This document shows, in pieces, positions 7,867-14,445 of a stretch of DNA of 32,544 nucleotides. Numbering within the stretch: position 1 is the first letter of the stretch; each line of letters opens with the position of its first letter. Both the position numbers and the translations under genes were made by a program. The stretch is from NCBI GenBank assembly GCA_035627835.1, contig DASPKX010000156.1, forward strand, positions 1 through 32,544, written 5' to 3'. Below the pieces are notes generated by a model, which was not told where the DNA came from, ran no database searches, and saw only the letters and a list, made by a program, of their open reading frames with translations. The stretch is from DASPKX01 sp035627835 (lineage in GTDB: Bacteria > Verrucomicrobiota > Verrucomicrobiia > Limisphaerales > SXQI01).

Positions 7867-8868
7867 TTAGAATTGTTTCAGGAACCGTGAGTCGTTGGCG
7901 TAAAAGAGACGGATGTCGTTGATCTCGTAACGAATCATCGCGATGCGCTCGATGCCGAAGCCGAAGGCCCAGCCGCTCCATTGTTTGGAATCATAACCGA
8001 CGTTCTCGAAAACCTGGGGATGGACCATGCCGCAGCCAGCGAGTTCAAGCCAATCCTTGCCCATCTTCTTCACGAGCGGGCTGGAGAAATCGATCTCGAA
8101 GCTTGGCTCAGTATAGGAGAAGTAGTGGGGGCGGAAACGGATCTTCACGTCGTTGCCGAGCAGTTGGCGGAAGACATATTCGACGGTGCCTTTGAGGTCG
8201 CCAACGGTTACGCCCTTGTCCACGTACAAGCCTTCGATCTGATGGAAGGTGGGGTTGTGGGTCGCATCCGCGTTGTCGCGACGATAGACGCGGCCGGGAA
8301 CGATGATCCGGATGGGGGGCTGCTGCTTCTCCATGACCCGAATCTGCACGGAGGAAGTGTGCGTGCGGAGGAGAGAGCCGCCAGGGAGATAAAAGGTGTC
8401 CTGCGAATCGCGCGCGGGATGGTCCGCTGGTGTGTTGAGGGCGTCGAAGCAATGCTTCTCATCCTCAATCTCAGGTCCATCAGCGACCACAAAGCCGATC
8501 TTGCGGAAGATGCTGACGATGTCCTGGGTGACTTGGGTCAGCGGATGGAGTTTGCCGATGGAACGACGGCGGCCGGGCAAGGAGAAGTCAGCAGGATCCT
8601 TCGGGAGAGCGGCTTTGAGTTCCAGCGCACTGCGGCGGGCGGCCAGCGCTTCGTCGAGCTTTTGCTTAACGGTGTTGAGGAGTTTGCCGGCGGCGGGCTT
8701 TTCCTCTTTCGGAAGCGCGCCGAGCTGCTTCATGAGCGCGGTGAGCGCGCCGTTGGCGCCGAGGTATTGAACGCGGGCCTGGTCCAACGCGGGAAGATCG
8801 GCTGCGTTCTGGAAATCGGACAAGGCCGCGCTCTCCACGGGGGCCAATTGTTCATCGAAACGTCCCAT
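7867..8868 (-). CDS. pheS: Phenylalanine--tRNA ligase alpha subunit PheS
   Basis: The 333-residue catalytic alpha subunit has an N-terminal coiled-coil arm (1-95), then the class II core: motif 1 region 'GKLHPLTQVTQDIVSIFRKIGF', motif 2 'PGRVYRRDNADATHNPTFHQIEG', and motif 3 'GWAFGFGIERIAMIRYEI'. 'GPEIEDEKHCFDALN' and 'FRPHYFSYTEPSFEID' are standard for bacterial PheS (E. coli 327 residues). No Shine-Dalgarno lies before the ATG; instead a hairpin and a T-rich run sit directly upstream. pheT follows with a 4-base gap. Confidence 0.97.
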   Translation of the reverse strand: MGRFDEQLAPVESAALSDFQNAADLPALDQARVQYLGANGALTALMKQLGALPKEEKPAAGKLLNTVKQKLDEALAARRSALELKAALPKDPADFSLPGRRRSIGKLHPLTQVTQDIVSIFRKIGFVVADGPEIEDEKHCFDALNTPADHPARDSQDTFYLPGGSLLRTHTSSVQIRVMEKQQPPIRIIVPGRVYRRDNADATHNPTFHQIEGLYVDKGVTVGDLKGTVEYVFRQLLGNDVKIRFRPHYFSYTEPSFEIDFSSPLVKKMGKDWLELAGCGMVHPQVFENVGYDSKQWSGWAFGFGIERIAMIRYEINDIRLFYANDSRFLKQF

Positions 8869-8908
8869 AAAAAGAAAACGGGCGGCTGCGTTAACGCGGT
8901 CGCCCGTT
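8869..8908 (-). terminator. Hairpin plus T-tract between rplT and pheS (terminator or attenuator)
   Basis: On the minus strand, 8-base arms AACGGGCG (8908-8901) and CGCCCGTT (8884-8877) enclose an inner GCGTTAACGC palindrome and run straight into a T-rich run (8877-8869, TTTCTTTTT). The pheS ATG follows immediately. The shape is that of a Rho-independent terminator, partly reducing read-through from rpmI-rplT into pheST or acting as an attenuator. pheST is attenuation-controlled in enterobacteria, but no Phe-rich leader peptide is visible here. Confidence 0.55.
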
Positions 8909-8949
8909 GCGAAAAGTTCAGGAGCTAATCAGTTCGATAGCAGACCGGC

Positions 8950-9348
8950 TTAAGCCTTCGCAGCAGCAGCTTCAGGGGCAGCTTTTGGAGCCTTATCCTT
9001 CAAAGCTTTCTGGGCAACGGTGACCAGCTCAGAAAAAGCAGCGGTGTCGGTCGCGGCGAGATCAGCGAGGACCTTGCGGTCGAGGGTGATCTGGGCGGCC
9101 TTGAGGCCTTCCATGAAACGGCTGTAGCTCAAGCCAGCAGCGCGGGTGGCTGCGTTGATGCGCGCCTGCCAGAGAGTGCGGAAAGTGCGCTTTTTGGCGC
9201 GGCGATCGCGGAAGGCATATTGACGACCATGATCAAGAGCGTCGGCCGCATAGCGGTAAAGCTTGGAACGGCGCATCCGGAAGCCCTTGGCCGCTTGCAG
9301 CGTCCGTTTGCGGCGCTTCCATGAAGCTGGAGCATTTGTTACACGCAT
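8950..9348 (-). CDS. rplT: 50S ribosomal protein L20
   Basis: The protein has 132 residues. The N-terminal half is the basic, helical 23S rRNA-binding extension ('RRKRTLQAAKGFRMRRSKLYRYA', 'YAFRDRRAKKRTFRTLWQARINAATR'), and the globular C-terminal domain contains 'LSYSRFMEGLKAAQITLDRKVLADLA'. Typical L20 is about 118 residues; the extra length is an Ala/Lys/Pro-rich tail after residue 117 (KDKAPKAAPEAAAAKA). GAGGTAG lies just before the ATG as ribosome site. It follows rpmI by 18 bases. L20 acts early in 50S assembly and in some bacteria represses its own operon. Confidence 0.97.
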   Translation of the reverse strand: MRVTNAPASWKRRKRTLQAAKGFRMRRSKLYRYAADALDHGRQYAFRDRRAKKRTFRTLWQARINAATRAAGLSYSRFMEGLKAAQITLDRKVLADLAATDTAAFSELVTVAQKALKDKAPKAAPEAAAAKA

Positions 9349-9366
9349 AAACTACCTCAAAATGTG

Positions 9367-9576
9367 TTAGTGGCTGAAAGGAAGGCTGGCGGTGATGCGA
9401 TAGACGTCCGTCTTGTCGACGACCATGGCCTTGCCGAGTGAACGACGGCGTTTAGGGGCTTTGCCCTGGAGGAGGTGGCGGCGCCCGGCGCGTGAACGCA
9501 GCACTTTGCCGGTTCCAGTGATCTTGAACCGCTTGGCCACCGATTTCTTAGTCTTAATGCCTTTTGGGCGTCGCAT
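9367..9576 (-). CDS. rpmI: 50S ribosomal protein L35
   Basis: The protein has 69 residues from the ATG at 9576, preceded by AGAGAG on the minus strand. The frame can be read further upstream, but the family starts at 'MRRPKGIKTKKSVAKRFKIT'. The lysine- and arginine-rich sequence with 'GTGKVLRSRAGRRHLLQGKAPKRRRSLG' is diagnostic of L35. It is first in the rpmI-rplT-pheS-pheT cluster; in many bacteria infC (IF-3) precedes it, but here the upstream DNA is an accessory islet and infC is not in the window. Confidence 0.96.
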   Translation of the reverse strand: MRRPKGIKTKKSVAKRFKITGTGKVLRSRAGRRHLLQGKAPKRRRSLGKAMVVDKTDVYRITASLPFSH

Positions 9577-9604
9577 AAAATTCTCTCTTCTAAAAAGAGC
9601 GCGA

Positions 9605-9633
9605 AATATAGGGGTCACCCTGAGGTGAATCAA
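9605..9633 (-). promoter_or_regulatory. Sigma-70-type promoter of rpmI-rplT(-pheST)
   Basis: On the minus strand, TTGATT (-35, 9633-9628) and TATATT (-10, 9610-9605) are separated by exactly 17 bases. Transcription would start near 9598, giving a leader of about 20 bases to the rpmI ATG at 9576. That is too short for an elaborate L20-type leader structure. Confidence 0.7.
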
Positions 9634-9640
9634 GCGTTTT

Positions 9641-9656
9641 TGTGAAAAAGTTCACA
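9641..9656. promoter_or_regulatory. Palindrome just upstream of the rpmI -35 box
   Basis: TGTGAA and TTCACA are perfect 6-base arms separated by AAAG. The element ends eight bases upstream of the -35 hexamer of the rpmI promoter, a position typical of an activator or repressor site. The binding protein is unknown. The half-sites resemble a CRP/FNR-like TGTGA motif, but the spacing (4) is shorter than the usual 6, so this assignment is weak. Confidence 0.35.
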
Positions 9657-9760
9657 AGCACACGAATCGCGGACTCTTCCCCGGTGAAAGGGAGGCGGAA
9701 CTTGGCACACCCGCCAGCCCGGGGCAAGAAGGAACGATGGTTGGTGGGGCTTAAAAAACC

Positions 9761-9830
9761 CGTGTTTTTGCGTGTTAGAGCGTGTTTTGCTGGGAATTCA
9801 GTGTGTTTTTAGCGTGTTTTTTAGTGTGTC
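9761..9830. repeat. Helically phased CGTGTT repeats
   Basis: CGTGTT occurs at 9761, 9771 and 9781 (exactly 10 bases apart), then TGTGTT at 9802, CGTGTT at 9813, and AGTGTGT from 9823. Spacing is one or two helical turns, and most copies are followed by T-runs, so on the minus strand the unit reads AAAACACG. The array lies 130-220 bases upstream of the rpmI promoter and 450 bases before the plus-strand cassette at 10276. It may bind a protein cooperatively on one face of the helix or produce curvature. No known repeat family is recognised. Confidence 0.6.
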
Positions 9831-9862
9831 TGGGACGGTGCTTTATCGTGACCAGACACGCT
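9823..9862. other. Stem-loop at the edge of the phased repeats
   Basis: AGTGTGTCTGG (9823-9833) pairs with CCAGACACGCT (9852-9862) around an 18-base loop; eight central pairs are perfect and one outer pair is G-T. No T-tract follows on either strand, so it does not look like a terminator. It may be an operator, an attachment-like site or an RNA structure, and it lies at the left side of the AT-richer islet. The rest of 9634-10275 shows no convincing gene apart from the doubtful small frame at 9983-10258. Confidence 0.45.
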
Positions 9863-9982
9863 CCATAGGTTAGGGCCGGGGTTTGCACAACCAAGCCGCT
9901 TCTTGCACCGATCCCCCCCTCAAAGAGCGATAAGGCAGCGACGGGCCGCCTTTTCAACGCCGAAGAGACTACAGGTGTAACG

Positions 9983-10258
9983 TCAAGACGCAAGTAACTT
10001 TGTTCCCCTAAGCCGTTGCCTGACCCTCACAATACATGGAGAGAGATTGAGTGCATCCATGTCGAGAGCGACAATTAATGCCGCCAAAGCGATAAGTCTC
10101 CCGCTTCGGTCGATGCCACGATCTCCTTTGATGTGGGCGACGCCAAGAAACGGGTACACGATCTCGGCACATCCTGGGGCATCTAGTTCGATGAACCTAG
10201 GAGAACAGGGGAGTCCGAGTTTAGGTTTTTGAATTCTGACAATAAAAGTAATAGCCAA
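9983..10258 (-). CDS. Possible small protein, 91 residues, doubtful
   Basis: This minus-strand frame, divergent from the cassette at 10276, would start with TTG at 10258; no in-frame ATG exists near the start. The predicted peptide is protein-like, with alternating hydrophobic and polar stretches and a helical segment 'LIALAALIVALDMDAL', and it stays open for 91 codons in relatively AT-rich DNA. No family is recognised and no ribosome site is visible. It could be a small partner of the divergent cassette, or chance. Confidence 0.3.
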   Translation of the reverse strand: MAITFIVRIQKPKLGLPCSPRFIELDAPGCAEIVYPFLGVAHIKGDRGIDRSGRLIALAALIVALDMDALNLSPCIVRVRQRLRGTKLLAS

Positions 10259-10275
10259 ACTCGTGCTAAAGCATC

Positions 10276-11058
10276 ATGCTCCTGTTCGACTCGCGAAGCA
10301 TGGGAATCTCGGACACAGGCCAGGCACCGCCAAAGGCTTCAGCCCTCGCAATAGCAGAATATTTCGGTACGCTGCAAAAAAGATGCAGTGAAATCCTAGA
10401 AGAATCAGTCCGGGGCTCAAATGCCCTCTCCATGGGAAGAAGCCGTCAGTTCCAATTAGAACTTTCTACGTGGCAGCAAACGCTCAGTCAACGTCGCGAG
10501 TCGAGCTTAATCAGAACTGCAGCATCAGAATATGAGTTCGCCCTTCTAGCCCTTGCGCAAGGGCACTACCGACACGCCTTTAAAGGCCTGCGTCTTGTTT
10601 TGGAACTGTGCCTGCAAAGCCTTGCACTCTCCGTCAATGAGCTTTGTCTCCGAGAATGGCTCGATAACCGCAGAGACACTGTATGGGCGAGCATCCTCGA
10701 CAGTGATGGCGGGGTTTTTACGCGGAAATTTGCACAGGCGTTTTTCCCTGAGCTTCAAGGCCACGTTCAGCACTATTCGGGGATGGCCCAAAACATATAC
10801 AGGGAGTGTTCCGAGTGTGTGCACGGAAATGTCCCGAAACATGTTCTACTGCCCGCGGCGTTGTCTTTCGATAAAAGCGTATTTGATCTGTGGCATGATA
10901 AAGCTGTAATCGTTGCGCGTATCATCCACTTCGGCTTATGCCTCAGATACCTAGCAGATCTGACGGAAAGTGAAATTTCCAATTTGGAACCCACCCTTTC
11001 CGAGCGATTAGGACATCTCCCAGAAATCCGCGATCGGCTGGGCGGGCCAGTCAAGTAA
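10276..11058 (+). CDS. HEPN-like helical protein, partner of the downstream ATPase
   Basis: The protein has 260 residues, is almost entirely helical by composition, and has no signal peptide or membrane segment. Residues 85-125 ('YEFALLALAQGHYRHAFKGLRLVLELCLQSLAL') form a helical pair like the substrate-face helices of HEPN/DUF-type nucleotidyltransferase-associated proteins. R176 to H183 (YRECSECVHGN) is an R-x6-H pattern within 'Y-R-x-x-S-E-x-V-H-G', close to the RNase active-site signature of HEPN proteins (R-x4-6-H). This is suggestive only. It ends 7 bases before the ATPase gene, so the two form a cassette. Codon choice and base composition are more AT-rich than in neighbouring housekeeping genes. 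I do not recognise a named family; an RNase effector regulated by the ATPase is an inference. Confidence 0.7.
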   Translation: MLLFDSRSMGISDTGQAPPKASALAIAEYFGTLQKRCSEILEESVRGSNALSMGRSRQFQLELSTWQQTLSQRRESSLIRTAASEYEFALLALAQGHYRHAFKGLRLVLELCLQSLALSVNELCLREWLDNRRDTVWASILDSDGGVFTRKFAQAFFPELQGHVQHYSGMAQNIYRECSECVHGNVPKHVLLPAALSFDKSVFDLWHDKAVIVARIIHFGLCLRYLADLTESEISNLEPTLSERLGHLPEIRDRLGGPVK

Positions 11059-11065
11059 TAGAAGA

Positions 11066-12679
11066 ATGACAAGTTTAATAATTCGAACTGAGGACATAAA
11101 ACCTGAGCACTTACTTGAGCTTTACGTCGAGACCGCTCAGGACAAGAAGACGGTGGAACTGCTCAAATCGGCAAGTCCCGTTATTTTGGAGGGAAGCCGT
11201 GGAACGGGGAAATCCTTTCTTTTGCGTGTAGCAGAGGTCCAACTCCGTCAAGCTTTTGACCAGGACCGCGTGCTGCCGATCTACGTGTCATTCACGAAAA
11301 GTTCACTTCTCCAAAGCGGCGACCCGAATCAGTTTCTCAATTGGATGATGGCACTGCTATGTACCAAGATTATTCGAGCACTTTACCAGCAAGGTCTACT
11401 GGTAAAGCCTGACTCGACCCTTGCACTTTTAGGCGGGGGACAGCTGCCCTTGGACTTCGGAGAAACGAGGTTAGAGAGGCTTGCGCGGGAATACGAAGAA
11501 TCCTACAAGCGCCCTGGTGTTCACATCGACTCTTCGTTCGTGCCGAGCGTTGATTCTTTTAAGGACGCAGTGGAAGACATCTGCCGTGCAAAAGGGCTTA
11601 AGCGGTTCGCAGTATTCTTTGATGAAGCAGCACATATTTTTCGGCCTGAACAGCAGCGGCAGTTTTTCACACTGTTTCGAGACCTGAGGTCACCCTTCAT
11701 AAGTTGCAACGCAGCCGTCTATCCCGGTGTCACGTTTTACGGACAAACCTTCCAAACGGCACATGATGCGATTGTGATGTCGCTTAATCGGAATCTCGAT
11801 AGCGAGTATTTGGGTGGGATGCGTGAGATAGTCACTAAACAGGCAGAGGATTCTCAATTGGCTGCGGACATAGAAGAACGCGGTGAGAATTTCAACGCAC
11901 TAGCATATGCCGTGAGCGGGAATCCTCGGCTCTTACTGAAGACTGTGGCACTGTCCGGGCGTCTGAAGACAAACGACGTCGAAAAGGTCATCAAGGAGTT
12001 TTACAGGACAGATATTTGGTCAGAACACTCCGGACTCGCCGACCGTTATGCAGGACACGAGGCCTTGATTCAGTGGGGGAGAGATTTCATCGAAAAAACC
12101 GTCATACCTGACTCGATTGCCAAGAATGATCAATGGAGCCGGGAGGGCAAATCCGAAACTACATGTTTCTTCTGGATTCACCGTTCCGCCCCGGCTGTTG
12201 TTTTGGAAGCACTTCGCCTACTGAGTTACACGGGCATTGTAACTCGGCTCGACTCAGGCATAGTCGCCACGCGTGGTGAGATCGGGACGCGTTACGCAGT
12301 TAATCTTGGATGTTTGGCCGCACCATCTGCTAATCCAATACCCACCCTCACGAGTTTTGGTCGAACATTGGCGGTGAAGCGTTTCACTGAGTATGGCGCG
12401 AATCATCCTATATATTCTTCTTTGACTTCCGTGGTCGGTAAATTTGAAGAGCCTGATATTTCGGCAGTTCTGGACAGCCAACTTGCCAAGACCATTGATG
12501 TTTTGGATCTTACCAGCTTTCAAAGGTCCGGACTCAAATCGATTGGGCTGCATACCGTTGGAAAAGCTCTTCAAGCATCTGAAGACGAATTCCAACAAAT
12601 TAATTACGTGGGCCCTAAACGCTCACGAAAGATGATGAATGTGGTCGTCTCATCAGTGTTGGAATATTTGTCCGGATAA
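11066..12679 (+). CDS. ORC/STAND-like P-loop ATPase with C-terminal alpha-CTD-like helix-hairpin-helix domain
   Basis: The protein has 537 residues. Walker A is GSRGTGKS (43-50), Walker B 'FAVFFDEAAH' (181-190), and a sensor-2-like 'SGNPRLLLKT' lies at 284-293, the layout of ORC/CDC6 and STAND ATPases. A winged-helix-like middle follows (about 365-425, 'VVLEALRLLSYTGIVTRL...GTRYAVN'). The last 60 residues ('LDLTSFQRSGLKSIGLHTVGKAL', 'INYVGPKRSRKMMNVVV') match the shape of the RNA polymerase alpha-subunit C-terminal domain: an opening helix, 'GI-x-TVG-x-L', then a hairpin 'xxIGPK-x...'. Such a domain binds DNA minor groove or protein partners. It follows the HEPN-like gene by 7 bases. Sensor or regulator of a defence-like cassette is inference; a replication or transcription role is possible. 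Confidence 0.8.
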   Translation: MTSLIIRTEDIKPEHLLELYVETAQDKKTVELLKSASPVILEGSRGTGKSFLLRVAEVQLRQAFDQDRVLPIYVSFTKSSLLQSGDPNQFLNWMMALLCTKIIRALYQQGLLVKPDSTLALLGGGQLPLDFGETRLERLAREYEESYKRPGVHIDSSFVPSVDSFKDAVEDICRAKGLKRFAVFFDEAAHIFRPEQQRQFFTLFRDLRSPFISCNAAVYPGVTFYGQTFQTAHDAIVMSLNRNLDSEYLGGMREIVTKQAEDSQLAADIEERGENFNALAYAVSGNPRLLLKTVALSGRLKTNDVEKVIKEFYRTDIWSEHSGLADRYAGHEALIQWGRDFIEKTVIPDSIAKNDQWSREGKSETTCFFWIHRSAPAVVLEALRLLSYTGIVTRLDSGIVATRGEIGTRYAVNLGCLAAPSANPIPTLTSFGRTLAVKRFTEYGANHPIYSSLTSVVGKFEEPDISAVLDSQLAKTIDVLDLTSFQRSGLKSIGLHTVGKALQASEDEFQQINYVGPKRSRKMMNVVVSSVLEYLSG

Positions 12680-12762
12680 AGGCCTGCGTACGGCTGAGAC
12701 CATTGTCGGCTTCACCCTGTTCGTGCTCACCAGCACCGAGCAACGTGCATCGCACATACTAC

Positions 12763-12909
12763 TCAATTCCCCGGAGCAACTCTGGTGAGGGTGAAGGAAT
12801 AACCGAGTAGAGCCAAGAGCACGATCAACACACCCGCGAGTATTTTGACGGCACCCCGAACGCTGATGGAGCCGTTAGGGGGCCGCCTTAAGGATGAGAA
12901 ACCTCGCAT
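12763..12909 (-). CDS. Possible 48-residue single-pass membrane protein
   Basis: From the ATG at 12909 the frame gives a basic N-terminus (MRGFSSLRRPPNGSISVRGA), a strong membrane helix (VKILAGVLIVLLALLGYSF) and a short tail. It overlaps the 3' end of the upstream membrane-protein gene by 22 bases in another frame, a common layout for small coupled genes. No strong ribosome site is visible. An alternative is that the two frames were once one gene and a frameshift separates the last membrane helix. Confidence 0.35.
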   Translation of the reverse strand: MRGFSSLRRPPNGSISVRGAVKILAGVLIVLLALLGYSFTLTRVAPGN

Positions 12910-13661
12910 TTGATGACTGTGCTCAAAAAACGCGAGGACTCTCCGCCATTCATAGCGTAAACGGCGAGCCGTTGGTACATCGTGAAGAAAACCCAAATCG
13001 CTAAAATGGCGCCAACGCAACAGACGGGCCGGACTCCATCCGACAAGTTGTTAAGGCTGAGAGGTGCTACAAATGAAGCCAGCATTCCGGCCACGACCAC
13101 ATGCGACAAACTATCGTAATGCTTGTGCTCCAAAACTGCGGCATTGTAAACGACTTCCGGAAAAGGCGTTCCCATGTATAGGGGGAGAGTTCGCCAGACT
13201 GCCAGATCATCCTTTTCGACGCCGTTGAGCTTAGCGGTGGCGCGCATATTGGGCTTCACTCCTGATACCACTTCGGTTGTCATGTCCGCTACTTCAGGAA
13301 ACGCAAATGCGAGTACGTCTAAAGCACAGGTTTTACTGTGCTTACTGCCATCTAGGAGGATAATGAATTTATCCAAGCGGCTCAATATCTTCCCATCGAT
13401 TAACAGTTTGCGTAAATGCAAAGCAGAGTAAAGAAACGATGCCGTTCCAATCGTTTCGGAGTTCGTTTGGACCGTGATTGGAGGTTCCAGATGGACTGCA
13501 CCTCCTACCAACGCAATGCACACAATTGAACAGCCTGCGACACCCTGTAGGTTTTTGGCATAATCTTTAATCGTCGACATCGCCTTGGCGTCATCATAGA
13601 TCGGCACGACTAAAAGCGAACCGGCAGCCCCTGCTGCTGGAGTGTTGGGAGGGATTATCAT
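12888..13661 (-). CDS. Membrane protein of unknown function
   Basis: The protein has 257 residues from the ATG at 13661; a GTG one codon earlier is possible, and AAGGAG sits directly at that point, which is close for a ribosome site. Hydrophobic segments are visible at about residues 40-57 ('GVAGCSIVCIALVGGA'), 187-205 ('SHVVVAGMLASFVAPLS') and 215-240 ('VRPVCCVGAILAIWVFFTMY'). Between the first two is a soluble stretch of about 130 residues with no recognised motif. It runs opposite to the two-gene ATPase cassette and shares its lower GC, so it probably belongs to the same islet. No family is recognised. A membrane effector or immunity role would be speculation. Confidence 0.6.
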   Translation of the reverse strand: MIIPPNTPAAGAAGSLLVVPIYDDAKAMSTIKDYAKNLQGVAGCSIVCIALVGGAVHLEPPITVQTNSETIGTASFLYSALHLRKLLIDGKILSRLDKFIILLDGSKHSKTCALDVLAFAFPEVADMTTEVVSGVKPNMRATAKLNGVEKDDLAVWRTLPLYMGTPFPEVVYNAAVLEHKHYDSLSHVVVAGMLASFVAPLSLNNLSDGVRPVCCVGAILAIWVFFTMYQRLAVYAMNGGESSRFLSTVIKCEVSHP

Positions 13662-13664
13662 CAC

Positions 13665-14062
13665 TCCTTACACTTGGATTCAGCGGGGTTGTCAAGGTCT
13701 CTGTCATGGACCTCGGAGCTGCTCTGCACCGGTCCACGTTAATATTCAGTCTTTTCACCGCCAGAGTTGCAAAAAGGGATGCCAGATCCCCCTGCAATTC
13801 TCAAAGGAAGCAACGGATTCTATATCGAAATTAGAAGCCGCAAATAGGTTTTCACCTCGATTTGCGCGGACAAGAAGGCGAACCGCCATTCGAGGGAGTT
13901 CAAAGAGATCGGCCACCCCATTACCGATTCAGTAGTGATTTCACAGTTGCTCTGCCAAACCGGCCTTGGAGCGTTGACGTGAGGGACTGGGCCTGGAGCC
14001 CCGGGCCATTGTCTTGCATGACGACCCGGAGAGAGCCTCCCGCTTGCTCTGTAACGCGCGCC
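13665..14062. other. Gene-free stretch at the right edge of the islet
   Basis: About 400 bases without a supportable gene. A hairpin lies at 13840-13865: GCAAAT pairs with ATTTGC and AGGT with ACCT, with a TTTC loop and a two-base CG bulge. No T-tract follows. Short open frames crossing this stretch have no protein-like features. Confidence 0.5.
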
Positions 14063-14325
14063 TTACAGCAAATCGAGGACGCGCTGGAGTTCGGGGTCGG
14101 TGTTGTAGAAGTGGGGGGAGAGGCGGATGTACTTCGTGCCCGCTCGGTCGAACCGGAGGGAGGTCACGATTCCGGCGGCTTCCATTTTGGCGTGGAGTTC
14201 GGCCATGTCAGCGCGGGGCTTGTGGAAGGTGATGATGCCGCTTTGGTTTTCGGCAGGGACATCGGCGTGCAGGACGGTGTAGCCTTTTTCTTTGATTGCA
14301 GGGACCAGCCAGGTCCGTTTGCCTT
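14063..14325 (-). pseudogene. Truncated copy of the class V aminotransferase C-terminus
   Basis: Read on the minus strand, this segment encodes about 87 codons almost identical to the last residues of the intact gene at 15914-17065: 'WLVPAIKEKGYTVLHADVP', 'DRAGTKYIRLSPHFYNTDPE', 'RVLDLL' and a stop at 14063-14065. Similarity begins precisely at the stop codon and fades near 14325, after which the upstream sequence is unrelated. There is no start, PLP lysine or N-terminal domain. It is a partial duplication 1.85 kb from its source. Differences are scattered and include silent and conservative changes, so the copy is not brand new. Confidence 0.85.
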
Positions 14326-14445
14326 GGAGTGCAGGGTGCAGCGTAAAGGCAAGCTTCCATGCGTGCGGCGCCTCCTAGTCATGCGCTGGTTGCGTTAAGC
14401 TCGGCGCGAGCAGAGGACCACCATGCAGAAGATGGCGCGGCCCAA

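Noticed and set aside
7981..8928. Long plus-strand open frame (315 codons) across pheS
   Set aside because: It is antisense to a certain gene in GC-rich DNA, and its composition (Glu/Val/Ala-rich, no motifs) is typical of a shadow frame.
9641..9656. CRP-type binding site
   Set aside because: Half-sites resemble TGTGA/TCACA but are separated by 4 instead of 6 bases, so only an unspecified palindrome is reported.
9761..9830. CRISPR array
   Set aside because: The units are 6-10 bases long and spaced by single helical turns, with no spacers of 25-40 bases and no cas genes nearby.
9775..9993. Minus-strand 72-codon frame
   Set aside because: It crosses the phased repeat array, giving a low-complexity Lys/His/Asn tail, and shows no ribosome site or domain.
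13641..13760. tRNA or attachment-site remnant at the islet's right edge
   Set aside because: No cloverleaf, T-loop GTTCRA or matching direct repeat with the left edge could be found by eye.
13594..13797. Minus-strand 67-codon frame upstream of the membrane protein
   Set aside because: No protein-like pattern, and it overlaps the start of a better-supported gene.
13862..14398. Plus-strand open frame of 178 codons
   Set aside because: It runs antisense through the truncated aminotransferase copy and mirrors the antisense frame over the intact gene, so it is not a real gene.
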